A stretch of DNA of 42,732 nt from Propionivibrio dicarboxylicus (GCF_900099695.1 NZ_FNCY01000028.1:1-42732), one strand, 5' to 3'; shown: positions 7,653-15,542, numbered from the stretch's first letter. The notes: generated by a model not told the origin, from the letters alone. Numbers and translations: made by a program.

Positions 7653-8683
7653 ATCAGCGGCGCGTGATAGCCGATAGCGATGGTCACTGCCATCGTTTCG
7701 TCATCCGTCAGGGTAAGCGCAGCCTCATCCTCCGGACCGGAGAGTTTCTCGGTTTCCAGCAAAAGATCCTGCTGATAGAGAGCAATCATGGCCGTGTCGT
7801 TGCGGAGAAGCCGCACACGCAATTCCACCGCCTTATCGGCGACCGGTAGCAATGCAACTTCGAAGAGTTCGTCAATGCGCCAGGCGCGCATTTCGCTCTC
7901 GTCGCCCATGGCGTCGGGCAACCAGCGGACCGGCTCCAGCGACTTCCCGAGTTCATGCACGAAGCGTTCGATTGAAGCGACCAAGCCGGCTAACAAGGGT
8001 TGCTGCCGCGCGCTTTGTGCTTCACGCGAGAGCGCCGTAATCATCTTGCGATACATCGCCCGATAGACAGTGCGCGGATCCTTCGCTGCGACCGGCGTCC
8101 CGGTCAGTGCCCAGCAGTGGTCTCCGACCGGGCGCAACGCGATGTGCCCAGGCCTCGGCGACGCGGTTGCCGGGCACCGCTCGACGGCATCGGCAGCGAG
8201 AAGACGTGCGGCGCTAAGGCTTTCGATCGACAAGCGCCCCATCGGGATGGCTTCGACGGGTATTCTGAGTTCGATCGCATTCCATGCTTGTATCATCGCC
8301 GCAGCGGGGTCGAGGCCCTCTTCGGCCGGCACGACGAGATCATGCCATCCGGCATAATCGGCTTCTCCCGCCACCACCCATGCATGCCATGTGCCGTGCC
8401 GGTAGTCTTCCCTGTCCAGTGCCAACAAGACGGGAACCGCCGGACGCCTGTCCGGTGGAAAAGCAGACGGCGGTACTGAAACGAGTTGCCCAGGCTGCAA
8501 CGCATTGCCTTGGGGACGTTGTTGGCTGGCGACACGTTGCTCGATCAGTGCGGCAATATGCGGCGGAAGGTCGATGTCATCGAACGGGAGCAATTCGACG
8601 AAGGGCGTGTCGTCGATAACGTCGTCGCTGGCGTGCAGTTGCCGTGCTATCGACGCCAGGGAAGGCCACACGTTGCGCGTCAT
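7631..8683 (-). CDS. Unknown cytoplasmic protein, 350 aa, between sigma-like factor and CHAT protease
   Basis: The start is the ATG at 8683, whose ATGA overlaps the stop of the sigma-like gene; GAGGAG lies about 8 nt upstream. This makes translational coupling likely. The product has no signal peptide or transmembrane helix. It contains a region NALQPGQLVSVPP followed by VLLALDREDYRHGTWHAWVVAGEADYAGWHDLVV. The order PGQ, then a strand and an AGWHDL segment, recalls small proteins encoded beside ECF sigma factors, but I cannot name a family. The C-terminal half is mixed alpha/beta with many Glu and Arg. A place between a sigma factor and a protease would suit an anti-sigma factor, adaptor or protease substrate; this is inference from position only. 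Confidence 0.7.
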   Translation of the reverse strand: MTRNVWPSLASIARQLHASDDVIDDTPFVELLPFDDIDLPPHIAALIEQRVASQQRPQGNALQPGQLVSVPPSAFPPDRRPAVPVLLALDREDYRHGTWHAWVVAGEADYAGWHDLVVPAEEGLDPAAAMIQAWNAIELRIPVEAIPMGRLSIESLSAARLLAADAVERCPATASPRPGHIALRPVGDHCWALTGTPVAAKDPRTVYRAMYRKMITALSREAQSARQQPLLAGLVASIERFVHELGKSLEPVRWLPDAMGDESEMRAWRIDELFEVALLPVADKAVELRVRLLRNDTAMIALYQQDLLLETEKLSGPEDEAALTLTDDETMAVTIAIGYHAPLIWHIRRR

Positions 8684-9483
8684 GCCGCGTTCTCCTCGGT
8701 AGCGACGGCCAGGCAGAGGACTTTCAGCGCTGCCGCGTACAGTGCAAGGTGCGCGGGATCGAAATGCCCTTCCGTCAGCGACGAGAGCCAGTTGCCCAGC
8801 ATTGTCTCTGAATATGTCGCGGGCACATCCTTCTTTTTCCGCGTAATGCCAAGCTGCGCTGCCCGCGGATGATAGGAGGCGATGCGATGCCGTTTTGCCA
8901 GGTGACACAACGGTTCCGACTCTTCGTCGTCCGGGCAGAAATTATGCGTCAGGTACAGGTCAACCCATTGCTCCTGCCGTTTCAGGAAAGTCAGCGCTGA
9001 GGCAAACACATCCTCAATTGTCAGATGAAATTCGCGAAGGACCTTCTCCGGCGTATCGGCGCTGGCTTCGTCCAATTTATCCTTGTCCGCATACGCCTCG
9101 ACAAATGCGTCGGGATCGATGTCTTCGTTGCCACCGGTCAGTTCGGATACCGGTATTTCGTGAAGGCGCGTCTTGCGCGCACGAAGTTCATCCGTGACGT
9201 AGTTGCGAAAGAAAGCGATCAATGCACCGGCATGATGACATGGCGCTGTGCTGCCATTGATTGCCCGCTGCATGACGACTTGGGTAAAGAAGCCCTGAAT
9301 CAGATCGTCTTTCTCGTCGGCAAGCGGAATCAGTTCCTTGAAACTGGCCGAGCGAAGGATACATACCGTCAAGCGATACAACTCCTCCCATTCGGTGCGG
9401 GAGAGCGTTTGACGATGCCGCCAAAGCTCCGTCAGGCGTTCGTCGTATCGTCTGAGAGGTGGCTGCACTTCAATGGAGGTCAT
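8680..9483 (-). CDS. RNA polymerase sigma-70-like (ECF-type) factor
   Basis: Translation from the ATG at 9483 gives 267 aa (MTSIEVQPPL). An ATG at 9588 would overlap the preceding gene by 38 bp, so the shorter form is preferred without a clear ribosome-binding site. Residues ~55-105 look like sigma region 2: DEKDDLIQGFFTQVV, then ALIAFFRNYVTDELRARK, matching the usual DLVQE-F and RN--D-LRR pattern. Residues ~190-215 (PLCHLAKRHRIASYHPRAAQLGI) look like the helix-turn-helix of region 4. The linker between them is long and acidic. The factor probably redirects RNA polymerase to a small promoter set. It is coupled to the unknown protein and the CHAT protease downstream, and follows a membrane protein that could hold it inactive. 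Assignment rests on motif spacing, without alignment. Confidence 0.6.
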   Translation of the reverse strand: MTSIEVQPPLRRYDERLTELWRHRQTLSRTEWEELYRLTVCILRSASFKELIPLADEKDDLIQGFFTQVVMQRAINGSTAPCHHAGALIAFFRNYVTDELRARKTRLHEIPVSELTGGNEDIDPDAFVEAYADKDKLDEASADTPEKVLREFHLTIEDVFASALTFLKRQEQWVDLYLTHNFCPDDEESEPLCHLAKRHRIASYHPRAAQLGITRKKKDVPATYSETMLGNWLSSLTEGHFDPAHLALYAAALKVLCLAVATEENAA

Positions 9484-9550
9484 GTCTTTGTGCAAGATAT
9501 TGAATCCGGATTGAGCCGGTTTCCCGGACGGCGTCGTCAGCGTCGCTCCA

Positions 9551-10579
9551 TCAATAGTCCGACGTGCCGAAGGTATTGCCGGCGACATCGAAGCAGCTAT
9601 TGTCGATCATCGGATAGCCGTTGGCCGGGTTGACACTGGGATGCGTGTCGAAATCATCAGAATCGTAGGACTGGGATGTTCCATAGGCATTTCCGCCAAC
9701 GTCGATGTTCGTGTCGGCAATCATCGGGTAACCGTTGGCTGGATTGATTTGCGGTAGCGGTGCGGAATACTGGAAGGACGTGTCGTCGTCATCCTGAGAC
9801 GCGCTGTACGCATGCGAGGCCACCGCAGTGCCGGTCACCGCAAGGGCGGCCGTCGCGGCGCCGTACGAAGGAGCACTGGCGATCGGACGCTTGAGCGGCG
9901 GCCGGTTTGTGTCATTGTCATCGCGAGTCGTGACGTTGTCCGATTCTTCATTCTTGCCGAAGAAAATCGCCAGCAGCGCGAGCATGACGAGCACACAGAT
10001 GATCGCGGCGGCGGTGCCGATCAACTGGGAACGACTCCGCTCGGCCGCTTCCTTCTCGGCGCGCTGCTTCCTGGCGAGCGCGATGGCGTTGGCAAGCTCC
10101 TTGGTAATGTAGTGAAGCGTCAGCGTGGCGTCCTTGTCAGCACCGCCGATAATGCTCAGTTGGCCATTGCCCTTGTAATACACGCTGTTCGACACGGACT
10201 TCGGGTCGATGCCGCGAATCGCTGCGTCAAACACCTTGCGGACTGGCGCGGACGGACCTCTGACGGCGATCAGCACCAGGCGCTCATCTGCGCCGTAACC
10301 GAAAACAGCCGAGGCCGTTGACTTCTCGATGCGCAATTCCTCGACGCCGAGGAGCTTCGCACCGGACTCACTATCGGTGCCGGCGTCCTTCGGCTTCCCC
10401 CGCGCGGCCAGGCTTTTCTTCCCTTGGGCATAGGTCGAGACACCCAGTTCCTGTCCGGCGAAGACGAAGTTGGCAGGGGGCGCTTTCGCCTGTCGTGCCG
10501 GGGTCGCATGAGACGATGAAACGAGCATCAGCATGCACAGACAGAGCACGGCATAGAAGGTACGTATGCAGATGTTCAT
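9551..10579 (-). CDS. Secreted single-span membrane protein with repeated C-terminal NPANGYPMI motif
   Basis: The 342-aa product has a signal peptide (about residues 1-25, ending SSSHA). A probable periplasmic domain follows (~30-165), then a charged helix rich in Arg, Lys and Glu, and one transmembrane helix (~186-208). The C-terminal half is low in complexity and polar. It ends with two copies of a 25-residue motif, at ~278-302 and ~316-340, with core NPANGYPMI and a DVGGNAYGTS or DVAGNTFGTS end. No enzyme motif is seen. If the first helix is cleaved, the N-terminal domain faces the periplasm and the repeats face the cytoplasm, a layout suited to transmembrane signalling to the sigma-like factor encoded next. 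That role is inferred from order. The gene starts 81 bp after the CARF nuclease stop. Confidence 0.7.
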   Translation of the reverse strand: MNICIRTFYAVLCLCMLMLVSSSHATPARQAKAPPANFVFAGQELGVSTYAQGKKSLAARGKPKDAGTDSESGAKLLGVEELRIEKSTASAVFGYGADERLVLIAVRGPSAPVRKVFDAAIRGIDPKSVSNSVYYKGNGQLSIIGGADKDATLTLHYITKELANAIALARKQRAEKEAAERSRSQLIGTAAAIICVLVMLALLAIFFGKNEESDNVTTRDDNDTNRPPLKRPIASAPSYGAATAALAVTGTAVASHAYSASQDDDDTSFQYSAPLPQINPANGYPMIADTNIDVGGNAYGTSQSYDSDDFDTHPSVNPANGYPMIDNSCFDVAGNTFGTSDY

Positions 10580-10660
10580 ATTCTGATCGCCAATGCTTCC
10601 GAGGCAATTTTGTTTTACGAGTTATGGCTTCATCAGGGGACCTGCGAGATCGCCTGTCGT

Positions 10661-11785
10661 CTAGGTGGTGGCTCTGATCCAGTGACGGAGTCGCTCGCGA
10701 ATATTATGGAGTTCCTTGCCGTTGATCAGCGCCAACCCCTGCAATGTCGCCCGGCTGACTTCATCGGCCGTCGCGACGCTGAGCGAAATAAGCATGGCGT
10801 GCGCATGCAATCCGCCCAATTGCGAGACGCTGTCGAGCTTGAACAGCACGTCCATGCCGACGCCGCCTCCCTGGCCTTTCTGCACGACGGTCTTGCACTC
10901 GACCAGGAACAGCTGGTTGTTAACCAGCATTGCGAGGTCATATTCGTTGCGGACGGTTTCGTTGGAGACGATCTTGACGCCGCTGGCAGCGTCGTGGATG
11001 TCGAACTCGTCCCGCAGTTGCGCGACCTGATACAGCAACCAGACTTCAAGCCAGCCGCCGCAGAGGAAGAAGCGCGTTTCGGCGTCGCCGAAATCGATCC
11101 GGTCGTCGCTGGTGCGGCAGGCAATCGCACAGCGACTGATGAAATCCTTGAGTTCCTTCTGTTCGACGGGGATGTGCAAACGGCTGACGAAGTTCTTGTC
11201 CATTCCGGCGCCCAGGCGATTGAGCGTATGGATTGCTTCCGGTTGACGGATGGCGATGTCCATCAGCTCGCAAGACAGTTTTTCGAGTTTGCTGTCGCGA
11301 TTGCCAAGACGATATTTGCATTCGACCAGCTCGATGCCATAGAGGCCGAAGTAGCGCTCCAGGTCGAGCGTATCGGCAATGCTGGCGTCTTCGGCCGGTT
11401 GCGCCGATGGCGGCGGCGTGAGCCAGAGGAGTCGGTCTTCCTCCGGGTGGATGACGAACGAGGCAACATTGTGTCGGAGCGCAACTTGCTGCGCGATGGC
11501 TGCCTGTAGCGGTGTTGCTGCAGAGAGATTGATCAGGCAGGGGGCCGGCGACAAGGATATGACGCTGCTCAGGCGCTCGTGCACGGCCTGGACATCCCAT
11601 TCGGGTCGAATTGGCAGCGTATTGACGGGAAGCTTCGCATGGCGGATTTCTTCGGCGACATGGGTTGCATCCCGACGCTTCTCATCTTCGCAGAACAGGG
11701 TGACCTGGCTGATCCTGAACTGCGGGTCGAGCGCCGGTGTCACGATCTCTGGGCGAATGTCGTCAACAAACGATATCAAGTGCAT
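10661..11785 (-). CDS. CARF-domain nuclease of the Card1/Can2 (DUF1887) type
   Basis: The ATG at 11785 (MHLISFVDDI) places the first CARF strand at the N-terminus and gives 374 aa, close to Card1. Residues 1-~115 form a Rossmann-like CARF domain. Visible strands are MHLISFVDD and QVTLFCED, and the ligand loop is CLINLSAATPLQAA, replacing the usual NLTGGTK. Residues ~235-300 form a PD-(D/E)XK nuclease core: GGWLE (Glu247), NEYD (Asp283) and VECK (Glu296, Lys298), all intact. Known relatives are activated by cyclic oligoadenylate from type III CRISPR and cut single-stranded DNA and RNA or nick DNA. No Cas10, cas gene or repeat array is visible here. It is first in a minus-strand operon with a membrane protein, sigma-like factor, unknown protein and CHAT protease. 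Family call strong; activator unknown. Confidence 0.85.
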   Translation of the reverse strand: MHLISFVDDIRPEIVTPALDPQFRISQVTLFCEDEKRRDATHVAEEIRHAKLPVNTLPIRPEWDVQAVHERLSSVISLSPAPCLINLSAATPLQAAIAQQVALRHNVASFVIHPEEDRLLWLTPPPSAQPAEDASIADTLDLERYFGLYGIELVECKYRLGNRDSKLEKLSCELMDIAIRQPEAIHTLNRLGAGMDKNFVSRLHIPVEQKELKDFISRCAIACRTSDDRIDFGDAETRFFLCGGWLEVWLLYQVAQLRDEFDIHDAASGVKIVSNETVRNEYDLAMLVNNQLFLVECKTVVQKGQGGGVGMDVLFKLDSVSQLGGLHAHAMLISLSVATADEVSRATLQGLALINGKELHNIRERLRHWIRATT

Positions 11786-11817
11786 TGGGATATTGGAATG
11801 GCACAAAAATGGCGACA

Positions 11818-11823
11818 ATTGTA
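11818..11823 (-). promoter_or_regulatory. Possible -10 element for the CARF-nuclease operon
   Basis: The minus strand reads TACAAT here, about 33 nt before the ATG at 11785. A -35 element is poor (TGCTTT at 17-bp spacing), so a helper factor or an alternative sigma would be needed. Confidence 0.3.
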
Positions 11824-12029
11824 GCGAATCCATTGCCCACAAAGCATCGTCCGGAATGACTTTTTGATGCGGTGTGACTGGCATGTGTGCTGTATTTCCA
11901 ACAGTTTCTTTAGCTTCGAAAAATGGGGGCGTGACGTGGTCCCAAGGTCGGTTGGCATGATGTTGTCGGAAGGTGTCAATACAAAGCTACAGACAAAGAT
12001 GGCGATTTGAACTGACACGGGGGTTGATC

Positions 12030-12275
12030 ATGGCACACGAGAAAATTGAGGCCACCGATGCCATCAGGGCGTGTCTTGGGCTAAACGAAAACCGGAAGGT
12101 GCTGATTGAGGTTGTCGCGATGAAGGATGGCAAGTGCCGAATGACAGACGATTCAGTACAAACGCTCGACGTTTGCGAAATTATCTGCCAGATGCGCGCG
12201 CGGGCCTTGGGCGCCTCTGGAATCTCAGGTTGCGCTGCGTCGGGAACGGGTGGGTCTGCATCCGGAAACCGATAG
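12030..12275 (+). CDS. Small unknown protein, possibly the first part of a frameshifted gene
   Basis: The ATG at 12030 (MAHEKIEATDAIRACLG) follows a GGGGG tract. The frame encodes 81 aa, with a confident-looking first ~60 residues (KVLIEVVAMKDGKCRM, VCEIICQMRARAL). The last ~20 residues (GASGISGCAASGTGGSASGNR) are low in complexity and look out of frame. In another frame the same DNA continues as a more protein-like sequence to 12429, so the natural protein may be longer, about 130 residues. It is divergent from the CARF nuclease. No family recognised. Confidence 0.45.
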   Translation: MAHEKIEATDAIRACLGLNENRKVLIEVVAMKDGKCRMTDDSVQTLDVCEIICQMRARALGASGISGCAASGTGGSASGNR

Positions 12276-12429
12276 GAGGGTGAAACTACAAGAAGGGCGG
12301 ATAGGCTATGTAGTCGAGAATGGAAGTCCGGATACGGTGATTGTCGAATTTAAGGATGAGCAATCCGGTGAGGCATTCGCTATCGTGAGCGTGAATGTGC
12401 ATGATTTGCTGTCGCTCAAGCGCGGGTAG
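12250..12429 (+). CDS. Small unknown open frame overlapping the previous one
   Basis: From a GTG at 12250 the frame encodes 59 aa ending VNVHDLLSLKRG. It has good protein character: LQEGRIGYVVENG, DTVIVEFKDEQSGEAFAIV. The frame stays open well upstream of the GTG (PLESQVALRRERVGLHPE before it), but has no ATG. An AGGAGG at 12274-12279 abuts a second GTG at 12280, too close to serve it. The simplest reading is that this is the C-terminal part of the gene starting at 12030, separated by a frameshift near 12200-12220. A separate coupled gene is the alternative. Confidence 0.35.
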   Translation: MGLHPETDRRVKLQEGRIGYVVENGSPDTVIVEFKDEQSGEAFAIVSVNVHDLLSLKRG

Positions 12430-12604
12430 CGTGTGGCCGTTCTCTGTAGGGGGGCTTCGTGTTTTTTCGGGGAGAAATATTGCATTTCTTGCGTTAGAAC
12501 TTGAAGAAATTCCGTGTTCTTTCTGTAAACGTCGGGTTTGCCGATTCAATTACTCATCTCGAGTTGAGAATGGTCTCGAACCAATGACAGTGTTCGCGCC
12601 GATC

Positions 12605-12633
12605 TTGATATGACAAAAGTTGGCGATTAAAAT
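12605..12633 (+). promoter_or_regulatory. Sigma-70-type promoter for a small RNA
   Basis: TTGATA (12605-12610) and TAAAAT (12628-12633) are separated by exactly 17 bp. Transcription would start near 12640. No open frame with a ribosome-binding site follows before the terminator at 12724. Confidence 0.65.
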
Positions 12634-12639
12634 CGGGGG

Positions 12640-12757
12640 CAATCAGGCAGGAGTGCGTCCTTCAATTCAAGGAGCGCATATAGTCAGCTCCTATCCCAGT
12701 GGGAGTTTGCCGAGTAGATTGGGAACAGCCGACACTTGGTCGGCTGTTTGTTTTTTT
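12640..12757 (+). ncRNA. Candidate small RNA, about 118 nt
   Basis: The segment is bounded by a well-spaced promoter (12605-12633) and a strong intrinsic terminator (12724-12757). Inside it, GGAGC (12671-12675) can pair with GCTCC (12687-12691). TCCC (12694-12697) can pair with GGGA (12701-12704), and CTCC (12688-12691) can instead pair with GGAG (12702-12705), so alternative folds exist. I do not recognise a known RNA family such as 6S. It lies between the possibly frameshifted gene and a poorly coding 1.2-kb stretch, near the CARF/CHAT operon. Function unknown. Confidence 0.55.
12724..12757 (+). terminator. Intrinsic terminator of the candidate small RNA
   Basis: AACAGCCGAC (12724-12733) pairs perfectly with GTCGGCTGTT (12739-12748) across a 5-nt loop and is followed by TGTTTTTTT. 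Confidence 0.85.
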
Positions 12758-13941
12758 GATCACGTAGTTGTCGCTTCTGGTTCTGATCGTGAACGGGACC
12801 GTGTGTTTATGCCTTTCTCGTCAGGCGGTCCGTGACGATGACTAGCAAACGCCACACCGCAATCGCCGGCGCGAAAAACGCTTTCGGCGTTTCCCTGGCT
12901 CCTTTCATAAAGCCGCGCAAAAAATCTTTCACTATCTGTCTCCCAGTTAAATTCGAGGCATCTGTCTATGTTGTCGCGAGAGTCTGAACTCCGGCTGGAA
13001 ACGACGGAATTTTCTCATGTCTTCGCGCGTGGCTGCGCGAAAACCATGCAGGCGCCACAACAATGGGCCGAGCCAGTCACGTGCCCGAAAATGACTGTTG
13101 GGGCCGGTATATGCGCTCTGTCTTGATGCCATCCTTCCGACTAAACAAAGAATACGAAGTTATCGCCAATTTCAGGTTGGGCTGTGGATCATTGTCTGCG
13201 CCGCCACAACCGGCATCCGATATTGGGTTGGACACCGGCGCTAAGGCCCAAATCTCGGGCGTAGCGGCCATCAAAGCAACTACTCATATGACAAGAATGA
13301 GATCCGTTTATGGCCGGTAGCTGCCTGACGAGCTAGTGCTCAATGGCTAATCGGCAGCGAGTCGCCAGCATAATCGGTGGCGGGATTCAAGCATAATGGC
13401 CGGTGGGAATGGAGCATACGCACTCACAACGGATCGGAAATGGCCCTGGCCGTCAGGGAAGTCGCGATGAACCAAAAAAAATCCCGCGCCAGTCTGGCAC
13501 GGGACATAAATCTCATCGTTGCGATGAGTCAGGGAGGGTCAAACATTGTCAGCAGGGGATGCTGAAGCAACAGTTGAAGTGTACGACTCGCCGATTTTCT
13601 TGTCTGTGTTGCATTCGAGGCGGTTAAGTAACGATTTGTAGCGTCGTGCGATGTTCCCGCCGCCGCTTGCGTAACCCGGTATCCGCAAAGCAGGTGATTT
13701 TTTGCCTGGGCAACTGTTCGGCAAGATGTCGAATGCGTACAATCGGCCAACTTCGGACCTTGGCCGCCAGCCGGGCGCATTCAACGGGGCGCCTGCTTGA
13801 CTCCTGAACGTGCCGGATTGCTCTCCCGTGCTTCCCGGTTACCGATTGAACTGCCTGGAGCGTGCGCGTTTCCGTCGGTCGAGTCGGCGGCTCAGCCCGG
13901 GGCAACAATACGCTGTCATGCCTATTCACTTGACCCCTCCT
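12758..13941. other. Poorly coding stretch, about 1.2 kb
   Basis: No gene is well supported. A 49-codon frame of very basic composition (12838-12987, plus strand, MTSKRHTAIAG) has no ribosome-binding site. A minus-strand frame ending at 13539 (81 codons from 13784) stops 35 bp before a good minus-strand terminator, so something may be transcribed leftward here, but its composition is not convincing. Short hairpins occur, for example TTCGCGC/GCGCGAA near 13020-13040 and CTCATCG/CGATGAG near 13512-13528. The stretch may be remains of decayed accessory genes. Confidence 0.4.
13474..13504 (-). terminator. Intrinsic terminator on the minus strand
   Basis: On the minus strand, TCCCGTGCCA pairs with TGGCGCGGGA (one mismatch in ten) around a 3-nt loop and is followed by eight T (the A-run at 13474-13481). 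It would end leftward transcription from a source between 13505 and about 13800 that I cannot identify. Confidence 0.7.
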
Positions 13942-15093
13942 ATGGAACTCTTCGATCCGCGGACTTACTTGTTGGTGACCAATCTGCTCGGCGTACTGTG
14001 CGCGCTGGTGCTCTGGGTCCAGGCGCGAAGCTTCCCCGAGGAAATCAAGGGTTTGAGGGATTGGGCCAAGGCTGTCGGGCTGATCGCGTTTGCGTCCGGA
14101 TTCAGTGCGCTGCGTGGGATATTGCCGAGCCTGCTGACGGTGGTGGCGGCGAGTGCGTTGTTCCTGTTCGGGCAGCTGTGGGTGATCGTCGGCCTGCTGC
14201 GCTATTGCGGACGTCCGGTCGTCTGGCGCCCCGCCGTGGATATTATCGGCGCGCTGCTCATCGTCATCGTCGGGCTGACGTACGGTAGCGAGCATTATCA
14301 GGGGCGATTGTTCCTGATGGCCCTGGCGCATATCGTCTTTTCCGCTTTCGGCGCCTACCTGGCGTGGCAAGCGCAGCCCAGGGGCTTCGGCAGTCGTTTC
14401 TTGTGCAGCTTCTTCGTGCTCGGCCTTCTCGTCGCCGTCTACCGTATCGCCACGCTGCCTTCGGTGACCGACCGGATGGACGATCTATTCGACCAGGGCC
14501 TGATCCAGCAACTCTATCTGGGGTTTTTCTCGCTTGGCGTCCTGGGACTGTCGATCGGCTTTATCTTGCTCGCCAATGAACGGCTTCGGGTCGATCTCGA
14601 GTTCATGGCGACACGCGATCCGATGACCGGCGCGCTCAATCGGCGAGCATTTTCCGGTCGGGCGAAGGTGGAGTGGTCGCGTAGCCAGCGCACGCGTCAG
14701 CCGCTGGCCGCCGTTACGATGGATATCGATTTCTTCAAGAAAGTGAATGACACCCACGGCCATCATGTCGGAGATCAGGTCATCAAGGATTTTTGCCAGC
14801 GGACCGGGCAAATGTTGCGCGTCCCCGATGTGCTGGCTCGTTTCGGCGGCGAAGAGTTCGTCATCTTGTTGCCAGATACCGGATTGGCCGAAGCCAGGCA
14901 GGTCGCTGAACGGATTCGTAAGGAAATAGCGAAGCAGCGCGTGAAAAGTCTGCCGGCCTACACGATCAGTCTCGGGGTGGCGGTGGCTCAAGCCGGTTCG
15001 GGCAATCCGGAAAATATCGACGCCCTTCTGGCGCTGGCGGACGAGAGGCTTTATCAGGCGAAAGAGCGCGGGCGGAATCGGGTCGAGGCCTAG
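13942..15093 (+). CDS. Membrane-bound diguanylate cyclase (GGDEF)
   Basis: The ATG at 13942 gives 383 aa starting MELFDPRTYLLV, which puts the first helix at the N-terminus; an ATG at 13918 would add eight residues. Residues ~8-210 hold six to seven hydrophobic helices forming a membrane sensor without a named domain. A GGDEF domain follows (~215-383), starting RDPMTGALNRRAF. The active-site loop is RFGGEEF (GGEEF at ~302-306), which is catalytically competent. RVPD lies five residues upstream, the canonical RxxD inhibitory site, so product inhibition by cyclic di-GMP is expected. The protein makes cyclic di-GMP from two GTP in response to an unknown membrane signal. It is a single gene convergent with the min operon. 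Confidence 0.93.
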   Translation: MELFDPRTYLLVTNLLGVLCALVLWVQARSFPEEIKGLRDWAKAVGLIAFASGFSALRGILPSLLTVVAASALFLFGQLWVIVGLLRYCGRPVVWRPAVDIIGALLIVIVGLTYGSEHYQGRLFLMALAHIVFSAFGAYLAWQAQPRGFGSRFLCSFFVLGLLVAVYRIATLPSVTDRMDDLFDQGLIQQLYLGFFSLGVLGLSIGFILLANERLRVDLEFMATRDPMTGALNRRAFSGRAKVEWSRSQRTRQPLAAVTMDIDFFKKVNDTHGHHVGDQVIKDFCQRTGQMLRVPDVLARFGGEEFVILLPDTGLAEARQVAERIRKEIAKQRVKSLPAYTISLGVAVAQAGSGNPENIDALLALADERLYQAKERGRNRVEA

Positions 15094-15189
15094 CGTCGAC
15101 CGGAGGACGCGGATGTTCGCTCTTCCTTCTCGGCGGCAAAGGATCCGTTGAAGGGCCGGGGCGCGTTGCAGACGAACCCGCCAAACAAG

Positions 15190-15215
15190 AAAAAACAGAC
15201 GCAATAAGCGTCTGT
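15190..15215 (-). terminator. Intrinsic terminator of the min operon
   Basis: ACAGACGC and GCGTCTGT pair perfectly across a 5-nt loop. On the minus strand the stem is followed by a run of T, 60 bp after the minE stop codon. Confidence 0.8.
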
Positions 15216-15275
15216 CCTATTAGTTCAGCATGCCGGATACCGGAAATTCTCCGGCAGGCCGCCGCTTTGCCGTGT

Positions 15276-15542
15276 TCAGTTCGGGCCGCCCGCTTCGGGC
15301 AGCACGATATTGACTTCCAGCACTTCAAAATTGCCCTGTTTTTCCAGGGCGACCTTGATGTCGTCCGGATTGACAGCGACATACTTGGAAATGACGGCAA
15401 TCAATTCCTTCTGCAGCTCGGGCAGGAAATCCTGTTTGCTGGTCTGTCCGTTGCGTTCATGGGCAATGATCAGCTGCAGGCGTTCCTTGGCGACGCTCGC
15501 GGTCTTGGGTTTGTTGCCGAAGATGAGGGAAAGCAGTGACAT
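15276..15542 (-). CDS. minE: Cell division topological specificity factor MinE
   Basis: The 88-aa product has the standard MinE length and layout. An N-terminal membrane-binding and MinD-stimulating segment ([30 protein letters not shown]) comes first. The beta-strand topology domain follows ([15 protein letters not shown]..., then [10 protein letters not shown]). MinE triggers MinD ATP hydrolysis and drives the oscillation that keeps MinC away from mid-cell. It begins 2 bp after the minD stop and is followed by an intrinsic terminator, so it is the last gene of minCDE. Call certain. Confidence 0.98.
   Translation of the reverse strand: MSLLSLIFGNKPKTASVAKERLQLIIAHERNGQTSKQDFLPELQKELIAVISKYVAVNPDDIKVALEKQGNFEVLEVNIVLPEAGGPN

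Noticed and set aside
10610-11509. 299-codon plus-strand frame opposite the CARF nuclease gene
   Set aside because: The minus strand encodes a recognisable CARF and PD-(D/E)XK protein over the same bases; the plus-strand frame has no family features.
12947-13132. 61-codon minus-strand frame with arginine-rich product
   Set aside because: No ribosome-binding site, no recognisable domain, and extreme Arg content; it may be part of a decayed gene but cannot be supported as a CDS.
4169-13941. Possible CRISPR array or cas genes near the CARF nuclease
   Set aside because: I looked for regularly spaced 24-40 bp repeats and for Cas10, Cmr or Csm-like products and found none. The only tandem repeat in the window is the 11-bp array at 28076-28130, which has no spacers.
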